Assembly (NCBI GenBank): GCA_023653785.1
Contig: JAMKCH010012682.1
Span: 1-64,000, forward strand
From: Ophioderma brevispina
Taxonomy: Eukaryota; Echinodermata; Ophiuroidea; Amphilepidida; Ophiodermatidae
Direction: 5' to 3'
Length of the DNA stretch: 64,000 nucleotides
The notes beneath the pieces are model-generated. The model made no database searches, was not told the DNA's origin, and was given only the letters and a program-made list of their open reading frames with translations. Position 1 is the first letter of the stretch; each line of letters starts with the position of its first letter. Made by a program: the position numbers and the translations under genes. Positions 23,518-35,800 of the stretch are shown piece by piece.

Positions 23518-26339
23518 GGGTTTGAAGTTACTTTGTAGTGGAACTTCATGGACCAAAATCGATTTCAAGGGGGAAAGTGAAAATTTTAGGAAAATAAATT
23601 AAAGGGGGTTGGGGAGGGGGGGGATATGACCAAATCAACAAGCTCACAGTCACTCCACATTGAGATTTGGTTTATCAGGCAAAAAGTGTTTTGTACCGGC
23701 CAATGCAGGCTAAAGTGACAAGCAATTTGAATTACACTGTCGATTCAGGATGCAATCATTTTATAGATGTTTTAGGAAAAAAACAAATCAAATTGCCATT
23801 TTAGTGCTGTTTAAGACATCCCTAAATTTTTTTATGATTTATGGAATCAGTAATTAAGTCCTGTAATTTAAAACTTACATAGCAGGTCCGGTGTTCAAAG
23901 CTGTTTTAGGAAATGTGTTGGAGGAAACAAAGAGCTTTACTTACCTTTGTGTAATATTTTGTGCTTTCATTTGTGAAATTGCAGTTTTGCTCTTCTGTTT
24001 CCCCAAAATGCATGGTCACCAGGATGGGACATGGCATTTTTGTCCCCAAGAAACGAAGTAGTTTGGAATGGGGCTATGCGAAAAGGCTCAGTCCGTCGTC
24101 GTGGGAGAAAATTTTAACCCTTAATTTCTAAAGTCTACCTTTAGATGTGTGATTAAATGTAACTCAATTTTTCTGGAGTGAATTAAGGGGGATGGTCTGG
24201 TGTTAAAGTTGTCACTTCATAGTGATTGTGACATTCGGTGGGGGACATGCATATGGTTCTTTTTTTAATATTTGGGTCAGGTTCAACTGATATAAACCTT
24301 AAATCTGATAGATATTGGCAAGCAGGATTTCCCCTCCAAATTGCCTTAATTCTGCCTTGCAGAAAATCTGAAGCATTCATTTTTGGTAAAATGAAATTCT
24401 CTTTTCACTATCTGTGCACCAAAATCTAATAAAAGATGTCTCATGATTTTTTTAGAATTTGAAACCACATATTGAGACAAGAATCATTATTATTAGATAA
24501 ATTGAAATTGAGCCTGTCCAATATGAAGAGGATGTGAAACTTAATTGTAAATAAGGATATTATTTTTCCCTGAACAAGCATATCTAAACAAAGATTTTTT
24601 TCAAATTTAATCTCACTTTACTGAGATGATTTAACCTGAAGTTGTTTGACCATATTTCAATCCAAATATGAATTTATCCTCCTAATGTAACTGTAATTGC
24701 CCAATTTTTTATAAAACCCTAAAAAGGTTGGTGGCCCCCCCCCCCAAAATATGTTTGATGTAAATCATATTATATAGTGTCTTTGACACTCAAATGACTC
24801 TGAAGTATCACACTTTAAGGGGGTAATCTATTGATTTGGTCCGTTCAGACGAGATACGTGCTGCCATCGGTTATTAATTGTTTTTTCGAGTCTTCGAATA
24901 TTAAAATGTCCATAAATTTATGAGCTCTTTCATTTCCCAGCTGGCAAAATGAATTTGATGTGCTTGTAATAAACAAGAATTAGTTCCTTATAAAAAATAA
25001 AATGTGATCATGCAATAGCAAAGATTTAAGCTACTGTAAGGCTCCATTCTGAGGGCAAAGTAGACCTTTTCGGTGCCGAAAAAACGAAACTCTTCTAATA
25101 CGGCCGACGACCCAATTTCCTTGAAATCTCAAAATATTTTTTTGTGTATACAAATGAATCCCGACTCCAATTTTTGTCCTTAATTTTGTTCCTAACCAAT
25201 CAAAAAAAGGATATGGATTTATTACATGTTTGAATAAATTATTTCAAAAGCAGAATATTTCTGAGCCCACCTTTTATGCTATGACCGATATAAATCAAAA
25301 AAAAAATGTTGATGAACTGACCCCACTTCAAAGTCCGTCTTGCACATTAGAGCATGATTTTTTTTCAAATCACTTTAGGGAATTTTTTTTGTAATAAAAT
25401 ATAACCTGCAACCCCTAAAATGGTCTGTTGGACTTTTTTGAACACCTTGTCACAACAAATAGATCTCCTGTCAATTTCTCTAATTAATGGACTTATTTTT
25501 TGCAGGCTGTGCCAACTAATAGGAATCCCGTGCATTGAAATATGCTCCGCCCCCCCCCCCCCCCCCCACAAAAAAAATGTATAAACTGGTGACACATGGT
25601 GTTTTGCCCATATTTGGAAGTTCAATCTGGCCGAATGTTTCCCTGATGTTGTGATGGTATCACAATAACTTACCAGACCTCCTCTCTCATAATTTTTACT
25701 CGATGGGGAGAGCTGGTCTGTAATGTGACTAACGGGATGTGTAAACTGGGTTTGTTGTCTCCATTTGGGTCAGTAGATAAGCATTACACATTATGAAGCT
25801 AACATTAGCAAGCCCAACTCTCACCCCAATTAAAAACATAATTCTTAAATGGAAAAAGTGATTGAAAATTTGGCCATTTATAATTGATGTGCTTGTTGTA
25901 ACATGTAATATGTTCATGGTCTTGGAAATTTATGATTGAACTTGCTGGGTTCAGGATTTAATAAGCTATGGGCAGTGTGATAGGACTTCCAACAAATTAC
26001 AGAACAAAAACAGTAGATTGTTCCTATTGGCAATGCACCGTACATAAAAGCAATTCATTTAGTGCTTATTATTATACCCTGATTGTGCCAAAATGGGATC
26101 CTCATTAATGAATTGGAGAAATCCAATTTCTTGTAACACATTGCATTATTAAAAGCAGGAATTGATCACACTTCGCTGCAAAAATCCTGTTATGAAAAAA
26201 GCAAATTAGGATTATAGTAGTCCATTAAAAAAAAAGTAAATGGTGTGCCCACAGGCGAGTGCCCATCTGTCTCTGGGCATTGGGCCAGACTCCATATAAA
26301 TGATGCTTTGGGTTCGCCATCCTCCCACACAGTGAGTCT
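23518..26339. other. No gene recognised; 2.8 kb unannotated
   Basis: AT-rich DNA with a run of about 18 C at 25,550-25,567 and shorter homopolymers. Frames up to 86 aa (25,365-25,625, minus) run through the homopolymer and are not credible. No repeat partner was found. Confidence 0.5.
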
Positions 26340-26340
26340 G

Positions 26341-26535
26341 TTACATTACAGATATGCCGGGACCCCATTTATACACCTGGGGCCGGGGTGGAGAGAAAGA
26401 GAGAGAAGCAAGTGAGGTTAAGTAAAGTGTGCCTTGCCCCAAGTGCACAAAAACACATTGGCGACAGTGGGCTTGAACCCACCAACTGATGCTTATGAGG
26501 GGAATGCTGTCCAACTGTTGACACACAAATGTGTT
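26341..26535 (-). mobile_element. tRNA-derived SINE remnant 2
   Basis: On the minus strand, a B-box-like GGGTTCAAGCCCACTG (near 26,475) is followed by 'tgtgtttttgtgcacttggg', 'gcaaggcacactttactta' and a pyrimidine tract, ending in 'ccaggtgtataaatggggt'. The 'cttggggcaaggcac..ttta' body resembles conserved central parts of several marine-animal SINEs, as a memory-based comparison only. Remnant 3 at 38,880 shares the region around the B-box. The plus-strand GA-rich stretch and the 65-aa frame are its complement. Confidence 0.72.
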
Positions 26536-26876
26536 CATAAGTTGCGGGAATTTATAGGGGCTTCACCCCTCTCCAGAAGATAAGTTAATTAGTTAGAAAA
26601 GGAGCTCTTAGCAGGATAGTATTGCACAGAGGTTTTATTTGTTTTTAGGTGTCGTGGCACTAGTCCTTGCAAACAGCCAAAAGGACTTCAGTATTTTTGT
26701 TTCATTTTAAGGATAACAAAATGAATAATTCTTGCCGATTTAGTGGTAATCAAAGTAATAGCATGCATTGGGATGAGACTCTGTTATTCCTGATAAAAAT
26801 GATTAAATTTAATATATAAATAATGTAAACCCTCCTTGTTTCGAACATTTTGACTAAATAAACGGACACAGAAATG
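26536..26876. other. No gene recognised
   Basis: AT-rich spacer without repeat partner. Confidence 0.4.
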
Positions 26877-27239
26877 TTAAAGGTGAAAGAGAGATTTGAG
26901 ACACCCCAAATATGTGTCATAATATAATTTCATAAAGATTAGAAACTCAAAGATTTCTTACCTTGTGTGTGGCTACAGAACAAAATGTGTTTAAAAGAGA
27001 TAAAACCAGTTTGATTTTGATTCTGCTTATATTAATGTAAAACCTAGGCTGAATTCTTATTGCCTCCTATACGACTAGAAATTTCACCAATTTTGTACCA
27101 AGGCACATTTCTCAGCATAAATCCTTTCATAGGGAACGTTTTTTAATGGAAACTTTACATCACATGGACCAACAATCAGTACATTTATTTTTTTAGGGAC
27201 ACCTGCATATGTGAAATCTGCATCGTTGGCCACCTTTAA
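26877..27239 (-). repeat. Family J TTAA-bounded MITE, copy J2
   Basis: TTAA at 26,877-26,880 and 27,236-27,239 bound 363 bp that is the reverse complement of J1 (7,062-7,422) along nearly its whole length. Read on the minus strand it begins TTAAAGGTGGCCAACGATGC, then AGATTTCACATATGCAGG. The near-identical length of the two copies (361 and 363 bp) argues for a fixed mobile unit and against random decay. Confidence 0.88.
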
Positions 27240-28138
27240 GGAGTTGGATTAGTCTATGTTCACCGATTTGGTTATGAGTTATGGTTGGGTCATGATACCT
27301 CTAACCATAAACTGACCCAGAATGTTAACTCTAACCCTGATCCTTAACTCTAACCCAGAGGGTGTTTTGAACCAATCCCATAATGCTTGCAATTTGGCCT
27401 ATTCTGTAACGTAACAAAACTCATGTCAGTACTTGGTAAAAAGTGTCAAGCTAGAGGACCACAAAAGCAGTTCATGATCACGCTAAAAATCCTCCTTAAG
27501 TAATACACACTTTGGGGGTGAAAATGTGGTAAAAGCAGGGTTTTGTATTGGTGTTAATTAGGATTTGGGTGGGACACAATCACTCCACATTACCATATTA
27601 GGTGAATTCCCAAAACTGGTGCATTGTGGTATTGACTCAATACACCCTTCTGACTCAAACCCTAATCCTTTCTGAAGTGGTTTTTCAGTTTGCAAAATAC
27701 ATCCCAATTTATTTGCAATGATTGGATGTGTCCCTAAAGAAGGCAATTATAATTAGGCAGCTGGTGTGGAGAGGAGGATGGGACGTACACAATATAATAT
27801 GGCCCATGCGCACGTCTCTTATGCATCAGCAAAATGTAGCTGAGGTGTGATTAAAGATATTCATATGTGTGAGAGAATGGGACAGATGGGAATGGAGGCA
27901 GACGAGGCTCTTTGTCCCCAGAGGGTGATGAGTGGATCGGCTGATGAACTTGAGATGTTGTGGAGTGTTACAGATGAGGAGAGACAATTTTGGAGGGCTT
28001 CTGTTGTACTATAGATGACGGGAGTTTCTTATTCATTTCACATCTGGTGCTGTTGTGTCATCAAGCGTTGAAGTAACGTTCTGCCCTGGATTTTCCTCCT
28101 GTCATTTTCAGTCTTTTGCCTTTCACAATTTGCCATGT
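27240..28138. other. No gene recognised
   Basis: A short stretch of degenerate 'ctctaacc' words lies at about 27,300-27,357. From about 27,770 to 28,030 the sequence becomes richer in G and less AT-biased than its surroundings but contains no clear open frame. It could be an unrecognised repeat or a conserved non-coding element, and nothing here decides between them. Confidence 0.4.
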
Positions 28139-28982
28139 GCAGGGGGGTAGGACATACCAACCTAACGACAACAGCGAATCTCAAACAGTATCAACTTCCG
28201 GTGCTATCTTTTCGTGAGGGGCGCCCTTCATGTATATCGAACGTTTACAACCGACTTGACTAAATACTAGGCTTGGGTCCACGAATATTTAAAATCTTAA
28301 ATGACCGTTAGTGGAATACACTGTTTTGCAGCGAGGTTATCCCACGAACCTCGACAGATGTGTGACATAATAATGTTTTCCCTAAATACATGATCATTAC
28401 TGAATCTTTTGGAAGAAGGTTTTTAAGAGTTCATTTTGTAGTGTCACTTAGACAGACGGCTGCCATAGGCTGTACTACTCATCCGGGTCACTTGCCGGTG
28501 TTAGCCTTTATCATACGGCCCCTTTTGCGCAGTATCACTCCGCACACACAACCCTGCGCATTACTTTCTAATAAGTCCATAATCTTAGTTCCATCGCACC
28601 CTGGTTATCGTAGGTGATAAACAAACGTGATGTTTTTTCTACGAGCTGTTTTGTGTTTGAGCACCCTTTATGACCATTTCTTTGGATTGTTTCTACATGC
28701 AAGTGAAACGAATAGCATTCTAAAATGTTCCATGTATTTCCTAACTAGCGGCTATAACATTGCCATCCTGCTATCACTTCAGGTAAAAATTTGGCATATA
28801 TTATGCCAGTTTTAACAGCGCCTATGGGATCATCCACCACAAAATGGCCGTCCTATAACGTCCCCGTACCCTCAATGGCTGACTGAGACAGCCCTATAGT
28901 AAATGCCACGTACCAGTCCCCAAATTAACCGTTGGGAAATCGCCAATGCCCAAATTGGGCAGGTCGTGTCATCCCCCCCTGC
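28139..28982 (+). mobile_element. Family F element, long copy F1
   Basis: The ends form inverted repeats: GCAGGGGGGTAGGACA on the left, and on the right, read inward, GCAGGGGGGATGACACGACC. The left ~310 bp and right ~120 bp match F2 at 47,618-48,005: 'atcaacttcc', 'atatcgaacg', 'cacgaatattt', 'tgcagcgag', 'cctcgac', 'gaaggttt..aagagtt', 'ccgccaatgcccaaat'. About 400 bp (28,470-28,865) is absent from F2. The frames of 75, 62 and 72 aa have no recognisable domains. Confidence 0.78.
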
Positions 28983-29154
28983 CCTGTTTTATTGTTTGGA
29001 AGAGTTGTCAGCTGTTGGTTTCAATTTAAATTTGCTTTTCTCCATAATAGTTTTATTCAGGCTAGTTAATATGATTCATTCTGAAAGACTGTTGTTGATT
29101 GGTCAGCCTGTTCCTAGATGATAGATCGTAGATGACAGGACATTGTTCTAGATA

Positions 29155-30468
29155 CAGGGTGTCTCAAAAAGGAAAATTCCACCCTAACTATAGGCGACCA
29201 TAACTTCAAAGTAAGTACCATTGAGAATTTTAAAAAAGATTTTTGGTGTTTTTTACTTTTTATCATTTTAATGTAAAAATCACTCGATTCGGTTCAGTAG
29301 TTTGGAAGAATAGATAGAAGCGATTATGTAACACATGGCAATGGACACTTCCTTCCAAGTTTGCTCACAATAATATGCAGTAATTGATGTTAATACCGAT
29401 GATACTCGTGTTATTCTGTTCCAGCTGTCTTCTTTTCATTCCCAAAGAAACGGCCTTGTTTAATATTTTGTTGAGAGAGACACATTTTGTTCGTTTTATT
29501 ATAAAATAAACAATTACAGTGACAATATAGAACAATCAACAAGAAAAACAAAAACCTGGTAAATAACAAGAATGATCATATTATTAGAAACAACACCAAT
29601 AAATCTGTAGAAAATGTGAATATGTTAGCTGAATAGGGGGGGGGTGGCACTCAGAGGAGATTGAATTGAGAAGTTTAATTAATACAATAACAGGTTGATA
29701 ACTGACAATAAGTTATGCACAGTTAGTTTTTATTCAAATTAGACAGTCTATTCCAATAAGAAGGTGGATTCTACATTTAAATAATAAGGCATCATGATTC
29801 TGAGTGCAAATTCAAAATTTCCCGCGTTTTAATCTATGCTCGTGTTATATGAAGAACTGGCACGAGACAAGATGGTTGGTCAAAATTCCGCCCATACACC
29901 AAAGGCATTGTGGGTTTTCAGATATGCCGAAAATGGTCATAAAATTTACTCTGGTAGGCAGGAATTTAGATTAAAATTCAACCAGAATCCTCACTGGCAG
30001 TAACGAAATGTTAAGAAGTACATTGAAACGGGTACAAGTCATAATTTGAACAAGAGTCGCTGTGGAAGGCCGAGAACCCGCCCGAACTTTACAGAACAAT
30101 TGCAGCCATCAGACGGAAAGTCTTCGTCTAAATCCAAGACAAAGCTGAAGACGTACACATGTCCACACATCCACAGAATCAAGCTTTAAGAGTTACCCAC
30201 TTTAGACCTGAAATTTGAAAGAGAATTATGATTATTTCTCAAGCCTGTTCTGTCGGACACTTTATCAAAACTTGGAAGGATGTCCATTGACATGTGTTAC
30301 ATAAGCGCTTATTTCTTCACAACTACTGAACGAATCGAGTGCTTTGTTTACATTTTAAAATATTAAAAAATAATTGTGGTTTAAGATCCTTTTAAATTTA
30401 TCAAATGTGTACTCCACTTGAAGTTATGGTTACCGATAGTTAGGGTGTAATTTCTTTCTGAGACCATG
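29155..30468 (+). mobile_element. Decayed mariner/Tc1-type transposon with ~200-bp inverted ends
   Basis: It starts CAGGGTGTCTCAAAAAGG directly after TA (29,153-29,154) and ends just before TA (30,469-30,470), as expected for TA target duplication. The left arm (29,155-29,359) and the right arm (30,271-30,468, read inward) align almost throughout. Shared words are 'ccctaactat', 'ccataacttcaa', 'cactcgattcg', 'gttcagtagt', 'tatgtaacacatg', 'caatggaca' and 'ccttccaag'. At 1.31 kb it has the usual length of mariner/Tc1 elements. Only the N-terminal part of the transposase is recognisable (30,007-30,189). The catalytic domain is absent, and much of 29,380-29,900 looks unrelated, so the element is an internally rearranged relic. 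Confidence 0.87.
30007..30189 (+). pseudogene. Mariner/Tc1-like transposase N-terminal fragment
   Basis: The open stretch reads NVKKYIETGTSHNLNKSRCG, then RPRTRPNFTEQLQ and about 25 further residues before a stop. A helix-turn-helix end followed by 'GTS.NLNK.R.GRPRT' is characteristic of the linker between the two DNA-binding helices in mariner/Tc1/IS630-type transposases, where a basic GRPR motif contacts minor-groove DNA. The upstream helix is frameshifted and the DDE/D catalytic domain is missing, so no active protein can be made. Its position inside matching long inverted ends supports the assignment. Confidence 0.8.
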
Positions 30469-30528
30469 TACTTTACTTGTATGCCAGAAGTAAGGAATGA
30501 TGTCTAATAGCCAAGTTATGAAGTAGTA

Positions 30529-30870
30529 TTAAAGGTGCTTGTTCCGGATTGGTCTCTTACGTTCTCTACTTGATATGAGAGCCTGAGCTTGCACATACCC
30601 CCATCAAATACCGTGGGAAACAAAAAATGGCGGTTTTATGGTACACGCAATAACGCATATTGCAAAGCCCTTTACAATACTGTGCTAATATTGATGGTTA
30701 ACCACTAAAGACAGGTTTTTTGTTAGCTTGGGACATGAATGAAATGGATTTGAGGGCTCAAATTCAGGACTGCATGAGAAAAATATGGCTTTCATCTGAT
30801 GTCAAAATCGATAATATTCTGGGTAAATCAGGGGGTGGTCCTAACTTGGCGTCGGAAACAGGCCCTTTAA
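30529..30870 (+). repeat. Family C TTAA-bounded MITE, copy C2
   Basis: TTAA at 30,529 is followed by AGGTGCTTGTTCCGG. The right end closes with GGAAACAGGCCCTTTAA at 30,870. The body aligns with C1 and C3: 'tatgagagcctgagcttgcac', 'tactgtgctaatattgatggttaacc', 'gaaatggatttgagggctcaaat', 'tttcatctgatgtcaaaatcg', 'gggtaaatcaggggg'. It is 342 bp and sits 58 bp from the mariner relic. Confidence 0.88.
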
Positions 30871-31160
30871 ATGTGTGATCATGGTAGTTGAAGTTTCAGT
30901 AGCCTTTTCAAATGAACCATCGGAACCGTTCGGAGCAATACAATGTAAGCGAGGTCTTCGAGTCGATAATTTACAAGCGCTTGCCAAGTGACGCGCCAGT
31001 ACGCAGGCGGGGAAATACACTTTTAAGTGCTCTGCGCCTAAACAGTTGTTGTGTGATGGACCCGTTAGGATGATTACTGGGGGCGGGTCTTCATCAAAGC
31101 CGTTAGGTAAACTTCGTTTTGGAAAAGGGCTATTGTGAGTGCAACAAAGTCGCGGGGCGG
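30871..31160. other. No gene recognised
   Basis: Moderately GC-rich spacer, covered on the minus strand by the longest open frame of the window (30,841-31,614, 257 aa). That frame runs through two unrelated repeats and is rejected as a gene. Confidence 0.45.
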
Positions 31161-31400
31161 GTGGGCAGTGGCGGCGCCAGAGGGGGCAGGCGGGGGACCA
31201 ATTTTCACCAAGTTTTTTTCCTTCACCCAGCACCCCCCAGCCAGAAAGAACATTGGAGTAAGTTGGGGCAAAAAAATCAGTAATTTGGGGCCACAAAAAA
31301 AAAATGGTTAACAGAATCTCTGAATTTTTAATATTTTGCCTCCCAAAATTTGGACTCCCCCCAAAACCACAAAAAAAAAAAAACTCACTTTGGCCCCAGA
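31161..31400. repeat. Repeat beginning with ggcgccagagggggca
   Basis: From 'gtggcggcgccagagggggcag' the sequence turns into a tract rich in 'ttggggc', 'ccccccag' and A-runs, ending near an A run at 31,371-31,384 and 'ttggcccc'. The 'tggcgccagggggg' opening is a pattern I associate with dispersed repeats in animal genomes. No second copy occurs in this window, so the boundaries are approximate. Confidence 0.4.
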
Positions 31401-32231
31401 AAAACAGCTTCTGGCGTTTGACACAAGTCATGGACATCAGCCATACCTCTGCTTGGACAAAGTGTAGATAGGATGACTTGTGTATTTGAAATACTGCTTT
31501 ATTCCAATAGAAGTGTACTAAAAGTAAACTATAGAACCTTCTAAATACCCCCAAAGGGAGAGAGCGGGCATGACGGGTGGACTGGCACTGCATTGAAAGG
31601 TGGTAAATGGGCATGTGCCGCCCTTAGACCCTCAGATTCAGGCCAATTTTCATCATCCTGCAGGCTCCCATTTTAAGCCAGAGACCCAACCTTTCCTATA
31701 AGATCGTTCTTACCCAAATTTACTTCAAATCTTCAAACTCTGGATTGGAAAATCAAGCTCAATCCTGCGATTCTGACAAGAAAATCAACCCACATTTGTG
31801 TTCCATATACCCATATTTATATCCCCAAATCAGTTCTACAGCCCCATGTTTGAAATCTGATGAATATAATACCTAAAAAAACTTGAGGGTTTTTTTTACT
31901 GATTCCCTGTCTATTAAGTACGGATTCTACTTATTAATTTATGTTTTTAACTCAAATCCCTTTGGAAAATGTTCGTCAGAAAGACCGCAGTGAACGCACT
32001 GATCCAATTTCTTAACATGTTTGGGTTTGCCGTGAACACAAGTCTGCATGGTATTTCTAGCTATTGGTATATGAACCATGGTCCTATATTATAAAACTGA
32101 TTGGTTAAAATTTAAACAATGTAATCAATATAGTGCCTTTGGCAGCAAGGTGCAACAAAAAGGCATGCAGACATTTTACAGGTCTGCACAATACATGTTT
32201 GTATACACACACCAAAAAAAACACCCTGTAA
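31401..32231. other. No gene recognised
   Basis: AT-rich spacer. The 88-aa frame starting at 32,078 runs into element B2 and is not a gene. Confidence 0.45.
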
Positions 32232-32817
32232 TTAATGGTCCTGGTGCAATCGCTATAGCCTCGTTCGCAGGGGCTCCCAGATTTTCTATAGTGGTCAAAT
32301 TTTTGGTATCAGAAGAAAGCTACTATTGCTTATTTACCCTGTGAATTCTAAAGGCTAAAGGGGATATTTGGTTTGGATGTTACAAGTGAAAATTGTTGTA
32401 TGCAAGCAAAATGAGTCTGAAGTCGGTCACATCTGATTTTAACTTTTTCATGTAACTGTGGTGCACCAGTTAAAAGCTACATTTTTCTGAAACCCCATTG
32501 AAATTGACCATTAATTCCAAAGTTTCATCCATTGAAGGGTGGCAAAATCAATAGAAACAAAATACATATTTCTCCTTTGTTGGCTATATCTCAAATCAAT
32601 ATTATGCGACTTCCACTCATTTTGCTTGATCACACCACATATTCCCTTTTGGTTGACCATATTAATTTTACACAGTACTCTTTGAGATTCCAATATCATA
32701 TTTTAGCTCTCACTTCACAACGGTTGAAATATCGGCGCAAACTTTACGCGGGGTTTTGGGGGAAGGCCATTCCATCAAGATGAAACTTATAGACTTACAT
32801 CAGTCCATCCCCTTTAA
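32232..32817 (+). repeat. Family B MITE with internal insertion, copy B2
   Basis: TTAA at 32,232-32,235 and 32,814-32,817 bound 586 bp. The left ~170 bp ('atagcctcgttcgcag', 'ggtatcagaagaaagctactatt', 'tttaccctgtgaa') and the right ~180 bp ('gttgaccatattaattttacacagtactct', 'gaaatatcggcgcaaactttac', 'tccatcccctttaa') match B3. About 240 bp at 32,403-32,640 is missing from B1, B3 and B4. This is an insertion or a longer ancestral form. The frames across it are spurious. Confidence 0.85.
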
Positions 32818-35800
32818 CAAAATCTATTTTACTAAGCACATACAATTGTATAAATTGTAATAATGGACAGAACATGAATTCATTGAAGGTTTGAGTAAAA
32901 ATTTATAAGAAAACATGCTGTGTGTCATATGTGCACCAAATATGTCTAAATTTTTCAGCCCTGGATTTTTATGGCAATTTTGGTATAGATATGGTCGTTT
33001 TCTGAAAAATTCCAAAATTGTTAAAACTTATACGTATCTCCAATCAGATTCCAAATGCTAAAAATGTTTGAAAACAAAAAAATTTTTTTTTTTTTAGTAA
33101 AGAGTGCAAATTTGCCTTAAATACTTGCCTCAAATCTACATCTTGAGTAACTATGATCCGTTCACTGAAAATGGATATCGATATGGGATCTATATTACTA
33201 ATTACAGAAACTCGGAGGCCCATCAAAAACCAAACCAAACGAGAACCCCCTGGGTAAAAAGTTATCAACTCTATCTGTGATTTTTCCCTATATTCATGCG
33301 CACTTCAATATAGAAATATAAATAAATGAACTGGTGCTTAATTTTCACTGATAAGAGTACAACCGTGCTTGAACTGTGTGTGTCATCAGACTTCCTGACC
33401 TCATTATATTTGAACAAAATTTATTCAATTAAATATTGTGCCTTCACCCACCAATATGCCAAGTTGGATTTCCTCACAAATTGTCTCCTCTGGTATTAGA
33501 AATTCCTTTTGTATGTGGTGTGCACCTCCCCCTTGTTGGCTGTTTTGATAACAAAGCATAAGATAATCTCTGGGTCATTTAAAAATAAATAATCCACCCC
33601 CATATTGAAAGTTTAGATTTCATGTGCATCAAGGCGCTAGTTATAGTGATATTGATAGATATGCCAAAAATTGGTTATCGTAAAAAAATGTAGTTTATCA
33701 ACTTGATTCTCCAGACATCCAACTGTGCAATACATTGTAATGAACCATTCATGAACAAGGGGTGTTTGTGGATGATCAGCTCTATTAGCTGTAGTGGAGC
33801 ATGACCTTGTGAGGGCCAGACACCCTATGGTGCAGTGGATGGGTCCAGGCTGTGGGCGTGTGTATGCACAGGTAGCCATTGGATTGGTGTGCTTCCTGGG
33901 TTTGGGACGGTGACTCATACCCTCACACAGAACAACACCATGAACTGGTGGAATCTCAATACCATAATTGATGCGTGGATTGGATCCATACACACTTGCA
34001 AACCTGGTGCACTTGACTACACAATGTTATATTCCTTTGTAAAGGGCAAGGTTTAACCAAAGGAATCCCTTACACAAGTCACTGTCCACATCTCAAGTGG
34101 TTTCCAAGATCAAGTGGAGCTTACAAATGAGTTACTTGAGCTAATCCAGGATGTTGAGCTCTTAGAGCAATGCTTTCCATCTACAACAATAGTTGCAGGT
34201 CATAGGCATTCTTCAGTCTGGGTCTGGAATTTATGCACATGACTGTAAAGTGTACATCTTTTCTCATGAGACATTGGACCAAGACACTTTAGTACTTGGA
34301 GATTTTTCTCTTGGAGATGATTGGTACAGCTGAGCTAAGGTCTGAGTGGTAGCTCGCTTCGCCAGTTGGATATTGATATTGTAATCCAGCAGTGTTGAAA
34401 TATTGCCGTACCTCATAATAGATTTTGATTCCGTTTGAGCTTTTTTGCAATTGGATTTCTAGATGTGTTTGTTACATGGTGTAGCTGGCAGGAGATGATG
34501 CACCGACGACTGTGGTGAGTTGTCTCGGGGAGATTTTTGTTTTCTCCGGGGTGGGTGGGGGGGGGTATGTGGAAAACTGACGACCACATTGATTTGCATG
34601 AAGGAAACATGTAATGCATACATATTACATTAAAATGGTATAGTTAAATTGTGTTTTCTTGAAAGTGAAATGGGACGTGCGAGGTTTTCCTTGTGAAAAA
34701 AAATTTGTTTGATATGTGTGATATAAATTCATGATATTTGTTGTAGTCATGTTGACAAGGCCACTATGGAGAGATTTTCCAAGAGGACACACTCAATTTT
34801 CGAACAGATCATGTTTTGCTATACTACATAGTACATGAATTAACTGTGTGAAAATAGCTGTCCTGTCATTCATAGAAATCACCAACTGTTATAAAATTCC
34901 ATATTCAGAATTTTTGTTATGCTCAGTAACCTAGTAGTACTGTTAACTATGTTATTGTTGTACTAAATAAAAATCTGGATTCATCTCTTCTTTAGTTCTA
35001 GTTGGCTTTTGATTTTAAATAAACACACGCACAAATATATTTTCAAATCCGAGTCGGACTTTAACTGCAAAATTAAGTGTAAATTATAGTCATACACCAT
35101 TTTGCTAGAAGATTAATAATATATTGTGTATTAACCTAATAATGGAAACATTGTGGAATCCAGCAATATCGGTGTCAATTGATAACTTCACATTATATGA
35201 TGAACGAGCCTGGAGGTTTTTTTTTCTATAAAACTTGCTAAATTAATTAGTGTCTGCAGATGAAGATGGACACATCAGTTGATAGAGAGGCTAAAGGAAT
35301 TATATTGCCAGATTTATTGAATCCGCTTATTCTACATTATGGAAGTAAGGTGGGGAACATGTGTTTTTTTTAAAAAACACTGACATCGATGATAACCATG
35401 CCGGAAAACCATGTTATTGATTTAAAACAATGCTATTGAGTGGAACACAATATCTTTCAAGAGTATTGAAAAAAAAAGGTGTTTTTGATTAAACTCAGTT
35501 TATCAGTTGATAAACATTGTTTTTCTCTAAGATAACTAAAATTTATCAGTTCAACAACATTGTTTTTCACTTTTTAGAAACTTAGTTTATCGATAATCGA
35601 CAAGCTTTTCTGTAGACTTGTCTTAGAGTTAAAAACAAAATATTATTTTGCTTGTTACAATAAAAACATACATGTCATTGATACAAAAAACATTATTTTC
35701 TGCAATAAACATGTTTTTTTTCTTGATAAACATCATCAAAACAATGTTTTCAATTATTGTTCAATCTACTATAGCTTGCCTTATTTGCCTGTAGTCTGGG

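Noticed and set aside
27298..27360. ctctaacc / taaccc words considered as telomere-like repeat
   Set aside because: Only a few degenerate units with irregular spacing. The same is true near 45,880, so it is not a TTAGGG array.
30841..31614. 257-aa minus-strand open frame, the longest in the window
   Set aside because: It spans the end of MITE C2, an unrelated ggcgccaggggg-type repeat and A/C homopolymers. The predicted protein has no domain and its segments change character at repeat borders.
35380..35760. Irregularly repeated gataaacat / aacaatgtt words
   Set aside because: There is no consistent period or inverted ends. AT-rich composition explains the recurrence.
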